Part shown: piece by piece, positions 25,441 through 33,549 of the stretch | Layout: the number at the start of each line of letters is the position of its first letter | Position numbering within the stretch: position 1 is the stretch's first letter | Assembly (NCBI GenBank): GCA_012729505.1 | Contig: JAAYDA010000072.1 | Span: forward strand, 1-64,000 | Reading direction: 5' to 3' | DNA: 64,000 bases | DNA from: Syntrophomonadaceae bacterium | GTDB lineage: Bacteria > Bacillota > Syntrophomonadia > Syntrophomonadales > DTU052 | Translations under genes and position numbers: made by a program | Notes under the pieces: generated by a model | The model's input: the letters and a program-made list of their open reading frames with translations, nothing else | Database searches by the model: none | What the model was told of the DNA's origin: nothing

Positions 25441-26316
25441 CTAGACTTTTTTGGTGGTCGCCTTCCCTAAAAGACCTTGGGGCCGTATCAAAAGTACCAG
25501 GATCAAAATACCAAAAGCGATGGCATCTTTATACGATGACGCCAGGTAAGCTATCCCCAAATTCTCCAGAACACCCAGGAGGATTCCTCCCAGCATGGCC
25601 CCGGGAATTGATCCGATTCCGCCCAAAACGGCTGCAGCAAAAGCCTTCAATCCTGCCATGGTTCCCATGTAGGGCTGAACCGCATTATAGTATACCCCCA
25701 CCATCACTCCGCCGGCTGCCGCCAATGCCGAACCCAGAGCAAATGTAAAGGATATTGTCCTGTCCACATTGATTCCCATTAAACGCGCAGCATCCAAATC
25801 CTGAGAACAAGCCCGCATAGCCTTGCCCATTCGGGTCCGCTTAACCATTAACTCTAATCCGATCATCAAGACCGCTGCCGTCACCAAAATCATAATCTGC
25901 AGGCTGGAAAGCTCTATACTGCCGATATGATATGTCTTGATAGCCATGACTGACGAAGGATATGAAGTGCTGTTCGGCCCCCGCAGGAGAACCATAAAAG
26001 TTGACAAGAAAATTGAAACCCCGATGGCACTGATCAGGGCGGAAAGGCGGGAAGACCCTCGCAAAGGGCGATACGCTATCCGTTCTACCAGGACTCCCAT
26101 GAGCATGCAGAAAACCATGGCCCCGGCAATGGCCAGGAAAATATCAACATCGAAAGTCAATACCAGGAGAAGTCCGAAAAAAGCCCCAAACATGTAAATT
26201 TCGCCATGAGCAAAATTAATAAGCTGAACTATGCCATATACCATGGTATATCCCAAAGCGATTAAGGCGTAGGTACTGCCCAGAGTAAGGCCGTTTATTA
26301 ATTGCTGCAAAAACAT
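25441..26316 (-). CDS. livH: Branched-chain amino-acid ABC transporter permease LivH
   Basis: The 291-residue protein carries the LivH hallmarks NGLTLGSTYALIALGYTMVYG at the N terminus, INFAHGEIYMFGAF just after it, and AAVLGGIGSIPGAMLGG in the C-terminal half, with about eight membrane spans. It pairs with LivM. A GGGGAGG site lies 6 bases before the ATG. The gene ends with TAG, and a terminator-like hairpin separates it from livK upstream. Confidence 0.93.
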   Translation of the reverse strand: MFLQQLINGLTLGSTYALIALGYTMVYGIVQLINFAHGEIYMFGAFFGLLLVLTFDVDIFLAIAGAMVFCMLMGVLVERIAYRPLRGSSRLSALISAIGVSIFLSTFMVLLRGPNSTSYPSSVMAIKTYHIGSIELSSLQIMILVTAAVLMIGLELMVKRTRMGKAMRACSQDLDAARLMGINVDRTISFTFALGSALAAAGGVMVGVYYNAVQPYMGTMAGLKAFAAAVLGGIGSIPGAMLGGILLGVLENLGIAYLASSYKDAIAFGILILVLLIRPQGLLGKATTKKV

Positions 26317-26348
26317 AAGTATCCTCCCCGGCCGGAAAACCTGCTCTT

Positions 26349-26400
26349 AAAAACCGGGTGGAAAGAAGGCCTGCCATTATATAAGGTCCTTCCCCACCCG
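26349..26400 (-). terminator. Partial terminator/attenuator between livK and livH
   Basis: On the minus strand a long interrupted hairpin (outer stem CGGGTGG with CCACCCG, inner GAAGG/CCTTC-type pairs) is followed by GTTTTT (26353-26349). Its place between livK and livH fits the usual arrangement in which the binding protein is made in excess over the permeases. Confidence 0.7.
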
Positions 26401-26458
26401 ATTTCTTTAGTCTCCATCAATAAAGCATCCCGCTGCAGAAATCATAAACCTGTTAAGC

Positions 26459-27625
26459 TTATACGTCAACCTTGGCCAGGAGGCTAAATTTGTTGTCATC
26501 TGCATCCTTAACCGTCAACAGATAAACCGGACTCTTAATAGGTTCCCGATCCGGTCCGAAGGTAGTGTTCCCGGAAACACCCGGGAAATCAGTAGTCTTG
26601 GCCATTTCATCCTTATATACTGAAGGATCGCTGCTTTGGGCTCTTTCCATGGCCTCGGCCACGATCATAAGAGCATCATAATACTGGGCTGCAAACATAT
26701 CCGCTTGCTTGCCATTATATTTTTCAGAGTAAGCCTCCAGGAATTTCTTTGATTCCTCCTTGGGGTCCTCAGGGGAGAAACCACAGTAAACGATACAACC
26801 CTCAACCGCCTCGCCGCCTTGTTTGTACAGTTCCTCACCCAGGCAGCCGTCGCCGGCCACAAATACCTGATCCATACCCTGTTTGCGAACTTCCTTCATA
26901 AAGATAGCCGCTTCCTGATAATAACCGGTAAAAACAATAATATCAGGATTAGTTGGCTTAATCTTGGTCACCTGAGCCGCGAAGTTAGTATCTCCACGCT
27001 GAATGCTCTCTTCAATCACTATGTTTCCACCCTGGTCGTTAAGAGCATCCTTGAAGTAACCGGACAAGCTGACACTGTAATCATCATTTATTGCCGTTAC
27101 CAAGGCATAGTCTTTGTGACCCTGTTCCATCAGGTAACTAACCGTGGCCGGACATCCGAGGGAATCCAAGAGAACATTGCGGAAACAATAATCCCCTGCA
27201 TCAATGGCCCCGGCAGCAACAGCCCCCGGCGAAATTATTACCATCTTGTTGTCTTGGGCAGTCCTGGCTGCTACCTTAGTAATCCCTGAACAAGGATCGC
27301 CAATAACGGCCTTAACCCCATCGCGGCTGATAAACTTCTGGACAATATTAATCGCCTCAGTTGTGTCGCCACGGTTGTCCGCCTCCACAATCACTACCTG
27401 CTTGCCCAGAATTCCGCCATTGGCATTGAGCTCCTCGGCAGCCATCTTCAAGCCTTCCAGACCAGGCAAACCATAACATGCCACATCACCGGTCAAAGCC
27501 CCCAAAAATCCCACCTTGATCACATCTTCATCAGAACCGCCGGTCTGCTGATTCGAACAACCGGCTACTGCTCCAACCATCAGCAGCAAACACAATACCA
27601 AACTTAATACTTTAAACCTGCGCAA
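26459..27625 (-). CDS. livK: Branched-chain amino-acid ABC transporter substrate-binding lipoprotein
   Basis: The 388-residue protein has a lipoprotein signal peptide ending at VGAVAGC (lipobox cysteine near residue 23) and a Peripla_BP_6-type binding domain with IKVGFLGALTGDVACYG, VIGDPCSGITKVAARTAQ and GYYQEAAIFMKEVRKQG. It captures branched-chain or related amino acids at the outer face of the membrane for LivHM. The TTG at 27625 is preferred, as GGGGGAGGG lies 5 bases upstream; the open frame runs 13 codons further through that ribosome site. Its promoter must lie between 27626 and the 136-bp repeat that begins at 27679. Confidence 0.92.
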   Translation of the reverse strand: MRRFKVLSLVLCLLLMVGAVAGCSNQQTGGSDEDVIKVGFLGALTGDVACYGLPGLEGLKMAAEELNANGGILGKQVVIVEADNRGDTTEAINIVQKFISRDGVKAVIGDPCSGITKVAARTAQDNKMVIISPGAVAAGAIDAGDYCFRNVLLDSLGCPATVSYLMEQGHKDYALVTAINDDYSVSLSGYFKDALNDQGGNIVIEESIQRGDTNFAAQVTKIKPTNPDIIVFTGYYQEAAIFMKEVRKQGMDQVFVAGDGCLGEELYKQGGEAVEGCIVYCGFSPEDPKEESKKFLEAYSEKYNGKQADMFAAQYYDALMIVAEAMERAQSSDPSVYKDEMAKTTDFPGVSGNTTFGPDREPIKSPVYLLTVKDADDNKFSLLAKVDV

Positions 27626-27678
27626 ATCTAGCCCTCCCCCAATTTTTTTATGTTTCCGATTCAAACATACAAAAATAC

Positions 27679-27814
27679 ATAAAGTAAGACTTGATTCAGG
27701 TGGAGTTTTGACTCCATCTGAATCTTAGTCGCACGAATCCAGGGACTTAACTGCCCTTGGGCACCCGCCGCCTATAGAGGCGGGGGTCTTAGGGCAGATT
27801 AGTCATCGGATAAA
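27679..27814. repeat. 136-bp structured repeat, copy 1
   Basis: This segment is repeated at 35712-35847 with a single base difference (GCACGAATCC here, GCACGGATCC there), and the flanks diverge immediately at both ends. It contains a 14-pair hairpin with G-U pairs and a 3-base loop (27693-27724) and a second long hairpin whose outer arms CTGCCCT/AGGGCAG (27751-27757, 27791-27797) enclose CCGCC/GGCGG (27768-27772, 27779-27783). It has no coding frame. A mobile MITE-like element or a structured RNA gene are both possible. Copy 1 sits in the upstream region of livK. Confidence 0.85.
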
Positions 27815-27870
27815 ATCATATATTCCGCTTGCAAAGCAAAAAATCCTGCAACCCAATATTAATATTTAGA

Positions 27871-28117
27871 GGCGGGAGGCGAAAGGCGTGAGGCGGGAGG
27901 GGAAGCAGAGACGTAAGCGGAATTCACCCGCACCAATAATATATCAGGAGAAAAACCATAGCAGATGCCAAGGCGGGAGGCGAAAGGCGGGAGGGGAGAG
28001 GCGAAGTGGGGAAACGGAGAACGTAAGCGGAATTCACCCGCACCAATAATATCAGGAGAAAGAACCGGTAGCAGATGCCAAGGCGGGAGGCGAAAGGCGT
28101 GAGGCGGGAGGGGAAGC
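27871..28117. repeat. Tandem minisatellite of purine-rich GGCGNNA heptads
   Basis: Three purine-rich tracts start at 27871, 27972 and 28082. Each is made of 7-base units of the form GGCGNNA (GGCGGGA, GGCGAAA, GGCGTGA) ending in GGGGAAG. Tracts one and two are each followed by the same spacer of about 65 bp beginning GTAAGCGGAATTCACCCGC and ending TAGCAGATGCCA. The third unit is cut off after its heptads, 10 bp before the echF stop. The region lies between the ech operon end and the livK promoter. Open frames here are low-complexity artefacts of the repeat. Confidence 0.85.
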
Positions 28118-28126
28118 ACAAATCTT

Positions 28127-28498
28127 CTAGGGAGTTTCGGCTCCCGCTGGAGATTTGACTTTCGCCGGAGGCTCTATATGCCAGATTTCCGTGCGCATCT
28201 CTCCCACCGGTTTGCGCCAGTCGGAGTCAACATCCAAACACTTCTTAGGACACGCCTCCACACAGGCGCCGCAAACTACACAGCTATAAGGATCAAACTT
28301 GAAGAGGCCTTCCTTGCGTTTGATCTCAAAGGCCCCGGCAGGACATCGCTTCTCACAGGCAGTACACATTATGCATTCCCGCATATCCAAAACCAGACGA
28401 CCTTTTGAGCTTCGAAAAGGCTCCCGATAACGATAGGGGTATTCCCGGGTCACCGGACGTTTGAATAAATTATTAAGGACTGTCGCAAGCATCTGCAT
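28127..28498 (-). CDS. echF: Ech-type hydrogenase, polyferredoxin subunit
   Basis: The 123-residue iron-sulfur subunit has two [4Fe-4S] motifs, CIMCTACEKRCP and CVVCGACVEACP, in the NuoI/EchF arrangement. It relays electrons between reduced ferredoxin and the small subunit at the cytoplasmic face. The ATG at 28498 follows AAAGGAAG. It is the last gene of the ech operon and ends with TAG, immediately before the GGCGNNA repeats. The C-terminal tail of about 35 residues is proline-rich and lacks further cysteines. Confidence 0.9.
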   Translation of the reverse strand: MQMLATVLNNLFKRPVTREYPYRYREPFRSSKGRLVLDMRECIMCTACEKRCPAGAFEIKRKEGLFKFDPYSCVVCGACVEACPKKCLDVDSDWRKPVGEMRTEIWHIEPPAKVKSPAGAETP

Positions 28499-28548
28499 GG
28501 GGCCATATCTTCCTTTCTCTCAATGTCTTCACTCCGGTTCACACCGCC

Positions 28549-29628
28549 TTAACGCTCAGCACAGCTGATACAGGGATCGATGGACAGAACAATAACCGGT
28601 ACATCAGCCAGATCACAGCCTGGAAGCATTTTTAGAAGCGGCGGGATATTAGCAAAAGTAGGAGTACGGATACGGAAACGATCCAGGCTGCGGTTGCTGC
28701 CGGCCTTTACATAATAGAGCATTTCCCCCCGGGGCTGTTCCATCCGCTGGAATACTTCACCATTCAATTTCCCCCGGAAGTTAGTCTTGATCTCACCCTC
28801 CGGCAACCTCTCCAAAGCCTGAGTTATCAAATCCAGAGCCCGCAAAACCTCTCGCACCCGCACCTTGCCGCGGGAATGGCAATCCCCGCCGGCCTCTACC
28901 ACCGGCTCAAAATCCACTTCCCGGTATGGACCATAACCCAACAAGCGCGTATCGCCCGCCACTCCACTGGCACGGAGAACCGGCCCCACTGCTCCCAAAG
29001 ACTGGGCATCCTCTTTGGTCAACACCCCTATTCCCACAGTGCGCTTTTTAATCGAGTAATCCTCAAAAAACGGCGTCATGATTTGCTGGAAATCCCGCCG
29101 GATCTCAGCCACTTCCTTGATAAATGCCCGGCGCATGTCTTCATCCAAATCCTTCCGCATTCCGCCAATGGTACAGGTGGAAAGAATCACCCGGCCACCA
29201 CCTCCCGCCTCCTGCATATCAAGGCTGCGCTCCCTCACCCGCCAGCATTGCATAAAAAGGCTTTCAAAGCCGAAAGCATCCGCATAAAGCCCCAACCAGA
29301 GCAGATGGCTGTGAACCCTTGATAATTCAGAAAAGACCAGCCGTAAAAACTCTGCCCGAGGCGGAACCTCCACTTGCAGCAGAGTCTCTATGCAGCTGCA
29401 ATAGGTCCAGGAATGGATAAACGAACAAATCCCACATACCCGTTCCGCCAGATATATGTTTTTCACATAATCGTTTAACTCCGCACCCTTTTCCAGTCCC
29501 CGATGAACATAGCCCAGGCCCGGAATGGCCTCTACCACTTTTTCATCCTCCACCGCCAGCTTCAGCTGAATAGGCTCAGGAAATACCGGATGCTGCGGGC
29601 CAAAGGGAATAATTGTTCTAAACGACAT
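28549..29628 (-). CDS. echE: Ech-type [NiFe] hydrogenase large subunit
   Basis: The 359-residue subunit is a group 4 [NiFe] hydrogenase catalytic subunit related to NuoD. Both nickel-binding cysteine pairs are present: ERVCGIC near residues 63-69 and DPCISC at the C terminus. This distinguishes it from complex I NuoD, which lacks them. The protein ends two residues after the last cysteine with AER, so there is no C-terminal peptide to be removed by a maturation protease. It couples ferredoxin oxidation to hydrogen formation or the reverse. Its ATG lies inside the 3' end of echD (11-bp overlap), so the two are translationally coupled. Confidence 0.94.
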   Translation of the reverse strand: MSFRTIIPFGPQHPVFPEPIQLKLAVEDEKVVEAIPGLGYVHRGLEKGAELNDYVKNIYLAERVCGICSFIHSWTYCSCIETLLQVEVPPRAEFLRLVFSELSRVHSHLLWLGLYADAFGFESLFMQCWRVRERSLDMQEAGGGGRVILSTCTIGGMRKDLDEDMRRAFIKEVAEIRRDFQQIMTPFFEDYSIKKRTVGIGVLTKEDAQSLGAVGPVLRASGVAGDTRLLGYGPYREVDFEPVVEAGGDCHSRGKVRVREVLRALDLITQALERLPEGEIKTNFRGKLNGEVFQRMEQPRGEMLYYVKAGSNRSLDRFRIRTPTFANIPPLLKMLPGCDLADVPVIVLSIDPCISCAER

Positions 29629-29992
29629 CCTCTTGCTTACCTCTTTCCCCCACTTTTCTTAACATCGGTGTGCGCGGCCCATCCTGGCTGAGGAGCAAAA
29701 AGCCCTTGAAATCAGGCTCCAAATTTTCAAACTTCAAGCCAAATTGATCCTGGATCTCATTTTCCACCAAAAAGCTGGCCGCATAAATCCCGCTTATACT
29801 GATGAATGGCCGGTCCTTATCTGCTTTGACCCTAAAATTAACCAGCTCCATGTTGTGGTCAAAGCTGTAAATTAAATCAAATTCATCAACCAGGTCCACA
29901 CAGGTAATAGTTACAAACCGGCTCCGATTATCCCACAGGTTCTGAACCTCATCCAGCAGCTGATCCTTCTGAACTTCATTCAAACCATTCAC
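29618..29992 (-). CDS. echD: Ech-type hydrogenase subunit, NuoC-like
   Basis: The 124-residue protein resembles the 30-kDa NuoC subunit of complex I in the short EchD form: YSFDHNMELVNFRVKADKD, followed by FLVENEIQDQFGLKFENL, the usual NuoC-type block near the C terminus. It has no metal ligands and docks between the small and large subunits. It overlaps echE and begins 24 bp after echC. Confidence 0.87.
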   Translation of the reverse strand: MNGLNEVQKDQLLDEVQNLWDNRSRFVTITCVDLVDEFDLIYSFDHNMELVNFRVKADKDRPFISISGIYAASFLVENEIQDQFGLKFENLEPDFKGFLLLSQDGPRTPMLRKVGERGKQEDVV

Positions 29993-30016
29993 CTCACATT
30001 TCTGGCACTTCTGCGC

Positions 30017-30472
30017 TTAGCCGGAAGAAGCTTCAGCCGAACCGGCCAATCCTTCCTTTCCCTTTTTTTTCAACTTCTCCACGCCCATGACGATAGCATC
30101 AATAATAGCTTCCGGTCGCGGCGGACAACCCGAAATGTAAACATCCACCGGGATAGCCTTGTCAACACCCCCCAACAAGTTGTAGCTTTGATGGAAGACT
30201 CCTCCCGAAGTGGCGCAGATGCCGATGGCTGCCACCACCTTCGGCTCAGTCATCTGCTCATAAATATTCCGCAGCACTCTCAGGGATTTGTGATTAATCG
30301 TTCCTGTAACCAGCAAAATGTCGGCATGTTTGGGACAGCCAATTGAAATCGCCCCAAACCGCTCAATATCATAAAGGGGAGTCATACACGCTACCGTTTC
30401 AATATCACACCCATTACAACTGGAAGCATCATAATGCAAAACCCAGGGTGACCGGGCCCGGGACAAGTTCAT
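30017..30472 (-). CDS. echC: Ech-type hydrogenase small subunit, NuoB-like
   Basis: The 151-residue protein carries the ligands of the proximal [4Fe-4S] cluster: SSCNGCDIE near residues 17-25, then an IGICATSGG block and YISGCPPRPEAI. This matches the NuoB/EchC family. It transfers electrons between EchF and the nickel site in EchE. A short alanine- and serine-rich C-terminal tail follows. It sits in the conserved gene order between echB and echD. Confidence 0.92.
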   Translation of the reverse strand: MNLSRARSPWVLHYDASSCNGCDIETVACMTPLYDIERFGAISIGCPKHADILLVTGTINHKSLRVLRNIYEQMTEPKVVAAIGICATSGGVFHQSYNLLGGVDKAIPVDVYISGCPPRPEAIIDAIVMGVEKLKKKGKEGLAGSAEASSG

Positions 30473-30520
30473 TAAGGAACCGGAAATACCTTTTCTTTTC
30501 TTCGTTTTTTCTCACTCCCA

Positions 30521-31363
30521 TCACATGGTAAAATACAGAATATTGAGCAGTGACAGTCCAAAACCCCAACCCCAGGCGGTTGCCACCATCCAGCTGATCT
30601 TCAGGCGAGCGAAGATATTATCGATGACGATCTCCGCCAAATAAGCGGCCAAGGCCAGGAGTATCCCCACCCACCAAGGGTCCACCCAGAACAAAAACAC
30701 CACGAAAAGAATGATAACCAATTCAACCCAATGGGCAATTTCAGACAAGGCTAAATAACGCCCGGAAAACTCAGTGGTTACTCCCCTGACAATCTCCTGA
30801 TGAGCATGAGCAGATGAGGAAAGGTCAAAAGGCGACTTTCTCATCTTAATAGTGAGGATTAAAAGAACCGCTGCAAATATTAAAGGGAAATTTCGCAACA
30901 AAGGTTCTCCCAGCAGAAAAAGTCCTCCGGCCATAAAGCTTCCTGAAGCCAGATACAGAGCAAAGGCCAGGAACACCAATACCGGCTCTGAGGCAAGAAT
31001 TTGAAGGATTTCCCGGTTACTCCCTATGTGGCTATAGGGTGATCGAGTGGAGAAACCGGCCAAAGCCAGAGAAATCTCCGCGAATGTTAATGCGAATACA
31101 AAGACCAAAAAATCCTGGAGGGTCAGAAGAAGCAGTAAAGCCATTGCCATCCAAAGCAGATAAGCATAAATATAAAAGACCTGATGCCTGTTGGTATAAG
31201 TGGATTCTTTACCGAAAAGCTTGATTACATCATAAAAGGGCTGAATAATCGGGGGACCTTTGCGCCCCTGTAAACGCGCCGTAATTTTCCGGTCCAGACC
31301 GGCCAGTAAGCCCCCTAAAAAAGGGGCCGCCAGAATTCCGGCTACAGAAAAAGCAAAACTCAA
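30521..31363 (-). CDS. echB: Ech-type hydrogenase membrane subunit, NuoH-like
   Basis: The 280-residue protein has about eight membrane helices and the NuoH-family blocks LDRKITARLQGRKGPPIIQPFYD (a long cytoplasmic loop), FAEISLALAGFSTRSPYS and MRKSPFDLSSSAHAHQEIV followed by TEFSGRYLAL. It links the peripheral hydrogenase arm to ion translocation. It is second in the operon after echA. Confidence 0.92.
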   Translation of the reverse strand: MSFAFSVAGILAAPFLGGLLAGLDRKITARLQGRKGPPIIQPFYDVIKLFGKESTYTNRHQVFYIYAYLLWMAMALLLLLTLQDFLVFVFALTFAEISLALAGFSTRSPYSHIGSNREILQILASEPVLVFLAFALYLASGSFMAGGLFLLGEPLLRNFPLIFAAVLLILTIKMRKSPFDLSSSAHAHQEIVRGVTTEFSGRYLALSEIAHWVELVIILFVVFLFWVDPWWVGILLALAAYLAEIVIDNIFARLKISWMVATAWGWGFGLSLLNILYFTM

Positions 31364-31409
31364 ATGATTTCAACTCCCATTCCTAAAGGATTCCAAATCC
31401 TGCTCAGTT

Positions 31410-33521
31410 TTACACCAAAGCAACTCCTATCATCCAGAGCAGCAAAAGAATTGCCGCCCCATTCAACCCGCGAACCAGTTTTTCACTCAAGACATTTCGA
31501 AAATAATATCCACCCAGTGAGGCTTCGGCAGGAGCTTCCAAAGGGCCCGCAAAACTCCCCTCCATCTTGCCTTCACCCTTTTCCCTCGGCGCATCCCCTG
31601 CCGGAATCATATCTGAAGTCAGGTCTTCTTCTGAATCAGCATCTTCCAGGTTCTCCCCCGCCAGATACACCCGGGAAACCCTTTCTTTTTCTGGCGAAAA
31701 GAAAAACAGAGGAATAGTTACTGTTAGCACCAACCCCAGAAACAACAATCCCACCGGGAAAAGACCCTCCGGAACCACGAAATTACCCAGAACGATCTCC
31801 GGGTTAAAGTAGCTGGCCCAGGAGAATACCGCCAGATTAAGGCCCGATACCTCCTGAATCGCCACTGCATACCAATTTTCCACCGCCGGTATAGCCAAAG
31901 CCTGTACCACCCCCGTCATTCCCAGACTCAGGCCAACTACTCCCACCGCCAATATCCCCAGAGTCGCCATGTAATAGCCTGATATAGGTGCAGGTATTAC
32001 CCTGTCCTCGGCCCCCGGGAGAGACGATAACATTCTCCCCAGATATTTTGTCCAAAACATGGCCGTCAAAGTGCTTCCCGCCACCAGCAGCCCAATAACC
32101 AGCGGCTCGCGGATAGAGGCTTCCAAAGCCGCCCACTTGCCAAACAGCATCCCAAAAGGAGGAAGGAACATACCAAAGACCCCAATGGTCATCACCACCA
32201 TCACAGCCGGCATCCGGACCACCAGTCCTTCCATATTTTCAACATTGCGTGATCCGATAGCATGTTCAATTACCCCTACTCCCATAAACAACAGGGCTTT
32301 AGTTACCCCATGAAATACGATCAGAATAACTGCCGCACTCACCGCTAAAGGAGTATTTACCCCGCAGCAAGCCACAATCAGCCCCAAATTGGCCACCGTC
32401 GAATAGGCCAGAATCCGTTTAGCATTGTCATCGGCCACCGCCAGAAGAGAAGCCGCAAAAAAGGTAAAGCCCCCCACCAATGTGATGGCACTTGAAAGCA
32501 GGACACCATGGTAAGCAGGTGCCAGGCGCAGAATCAAATATACACCGGCTTTAACCATAGTGCTGGAGTGGAGCAATGCCGAGACTGGAGTAGGGGCGAC
32601 CATGGCCCCCAGCAGCCAATTCTGGAAAGGCAGTTGAGCCGCCTTGGTAAAACCCGCCGCAACAAGAAAGGCCAGGGCCACTTGGAACGGAGTTGATATA
32701 ATCTCCAGACCACTGTCTACAACCGCGAGAAGGGACAGGATATCTCCGTCAAAACTGTTGACCAGCAGGAAGATGGCCACAACCATAGCCAGTCCGCCTA
32801 TAGAATTCAGGAATAAAGCCAGGAGTGCATTGGACTGAGATTCTTCGGTCTTCTCGTAGCCAATCAACAGAAAGGAACAAAGTGTGGTGGCTTCCCAGAA
32901 AAAATAGAGCCAGAAAATATTATTGGCAAAGATAAGCCCGTTCATAATGCCTATGAATGCCACAAACCAAAAGAAAAATCGCCCGGTATGCCCTTGATCA
33001 TGCTGGGCAGAAGCCTCCGGGCTGAGAGGTTGAAAGTGTGAGGTCTCACTTCTCAATCCATTATGCAGGCTATGCTCATCCATATAACGAAGAGCATAGA
33101 TACAAATAATCGAACCGACCAACGAAACCAAAAGAAACATTACCACGGCAAGCCTGTCGATTACCAAAGAAGAAACCTGAGTCATATCAGGACGAAGAGC
33201 AAATTCAATGTAGAGAAGGCCTGCCAACTGCAAAGCCCCAATAATCAGCAGGTAAGGATGACGTCTCTCAATGGCCACATAAGTGATATAGGCCAAAATC
33301 ATTAAGTCCCCCAGCAGGATCGGCAGGTTCATCCACGGAAAGCTGAAAGACTGCGGTTCTGCTCCCACGGAAAAATGGAGCCATAGCCCAGCGGCCCACA
33401 AAGCCACCGCCATTGAAATGATGAGTATTTTCCTGATTTGGACCGAGCGAACCACATAAACCAGCCCGGCCACCACCAGCGGCAGGACTATGGCGATCAG
33501 AAAAAATCCATTCCAAGACAA
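31410..33521 (-). CDS. echA: Ech-type hydrogenase antiporter-like membrane subunit, NuoL-like
   Basis: This is the large ion-pumping subunit (about 703 residues, 14-16 membrane helices) with the proton-translocating module of NuoL/MrpA proteins: FFWEATTLCSFLLIGYE, AAGFTKAAQLPFQNWLLGAM and TPVSALLHSSTMVKAG. A charged cytoplasmic segment of about 60 residues (rich in D, E, G and P) lies before the last helix, an uncommon insertion. TTG 33521 is preferred because GAGAGGGG lies 6 bases upstream; an in-frame TTG at 33548 is the alternative. It opens the hydrogenase operon, just after the YkgJ gene. Confidence 0.9.
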   Translation of the reverse strand: MSWNGFFLIAIVLPLVVAGLVYVVRSVQIRKILIISMAVALWAAGLWLHFSVGAEPQSFSFPWMNLPILLGDLMILAYITYVAIERRHPYLLIIGALQLAGLLYIEFALRPDMTQVSSLVIDRLAVVMFLLVSLVGSIICIYALRYMDEHSLHNGLRSETSHFQPLSPEASAQHDQGHTGRFFFWFVAFIGIMNGLIFANNIFWLYFFWEATTLCSFLLIGYEKTEESQSNALLALFLNSIGGLAMVVAIFLLVNSFDGDILSLLAVVDSGLEIISTPFQVALAFLVAAGFTKAAQLPFQNWLLGAMVAPTPVSALLHSSTMVKAGVYLILRLAPAYHGVLLSSAITLVGGFTFFAASLLAVADDNAKRILAYSTVANLGLIVACCGVNTPLAVSAAVILIVFHGVTKALLFMGVGVIEHAIGSRNVENMEGLVVRMPAVMVVMTIGVFGMFLPPFGMLFGKWAALEASIREPLVIGLLVAGSTLTAMFWTKYLGRMLSSLPGAEDRVIPAPISGYYMATLGILAVGVVGLSLGMTGVVQALAIPAVENWYAVAIQEVSGLNLAVFSWASYFNPEIVLGNFVVPEGLFPVGLLFLGLVLTVTIPLFFFSPEKERVSRVYLAGENLEDADSEEDLTSDMIPAGDAPREKGEGKMEGSFAGPLEAPAEASLGGYYFRNVLSEKLVRGLNGAAILLLLWMIGVALV

Positions 33522-33549
33522 AGCTTTACCCCTCTCGGGGAGAAACAAA

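Noticed and set aside
25355-27678. T-box or amino-acid riboswitch controlling the liv genes
   Set aside because: No T-box core motif, specifier stem or antiterminator was found; the hairpin between livK and livH is a simple terminator.
27871-28117. CRISPR array
   Set aside because: Only two and a half units with long, nearly identical spacers and heptad substructure; this is a minisatellite. No cas gene is near.
27859-28121. Minus-strand open frames across the purine repeats
   Set aside because: Their proline/serine/arginine-rich sequences are translations of the GGCGNNA repeat and lack ribosome sites.
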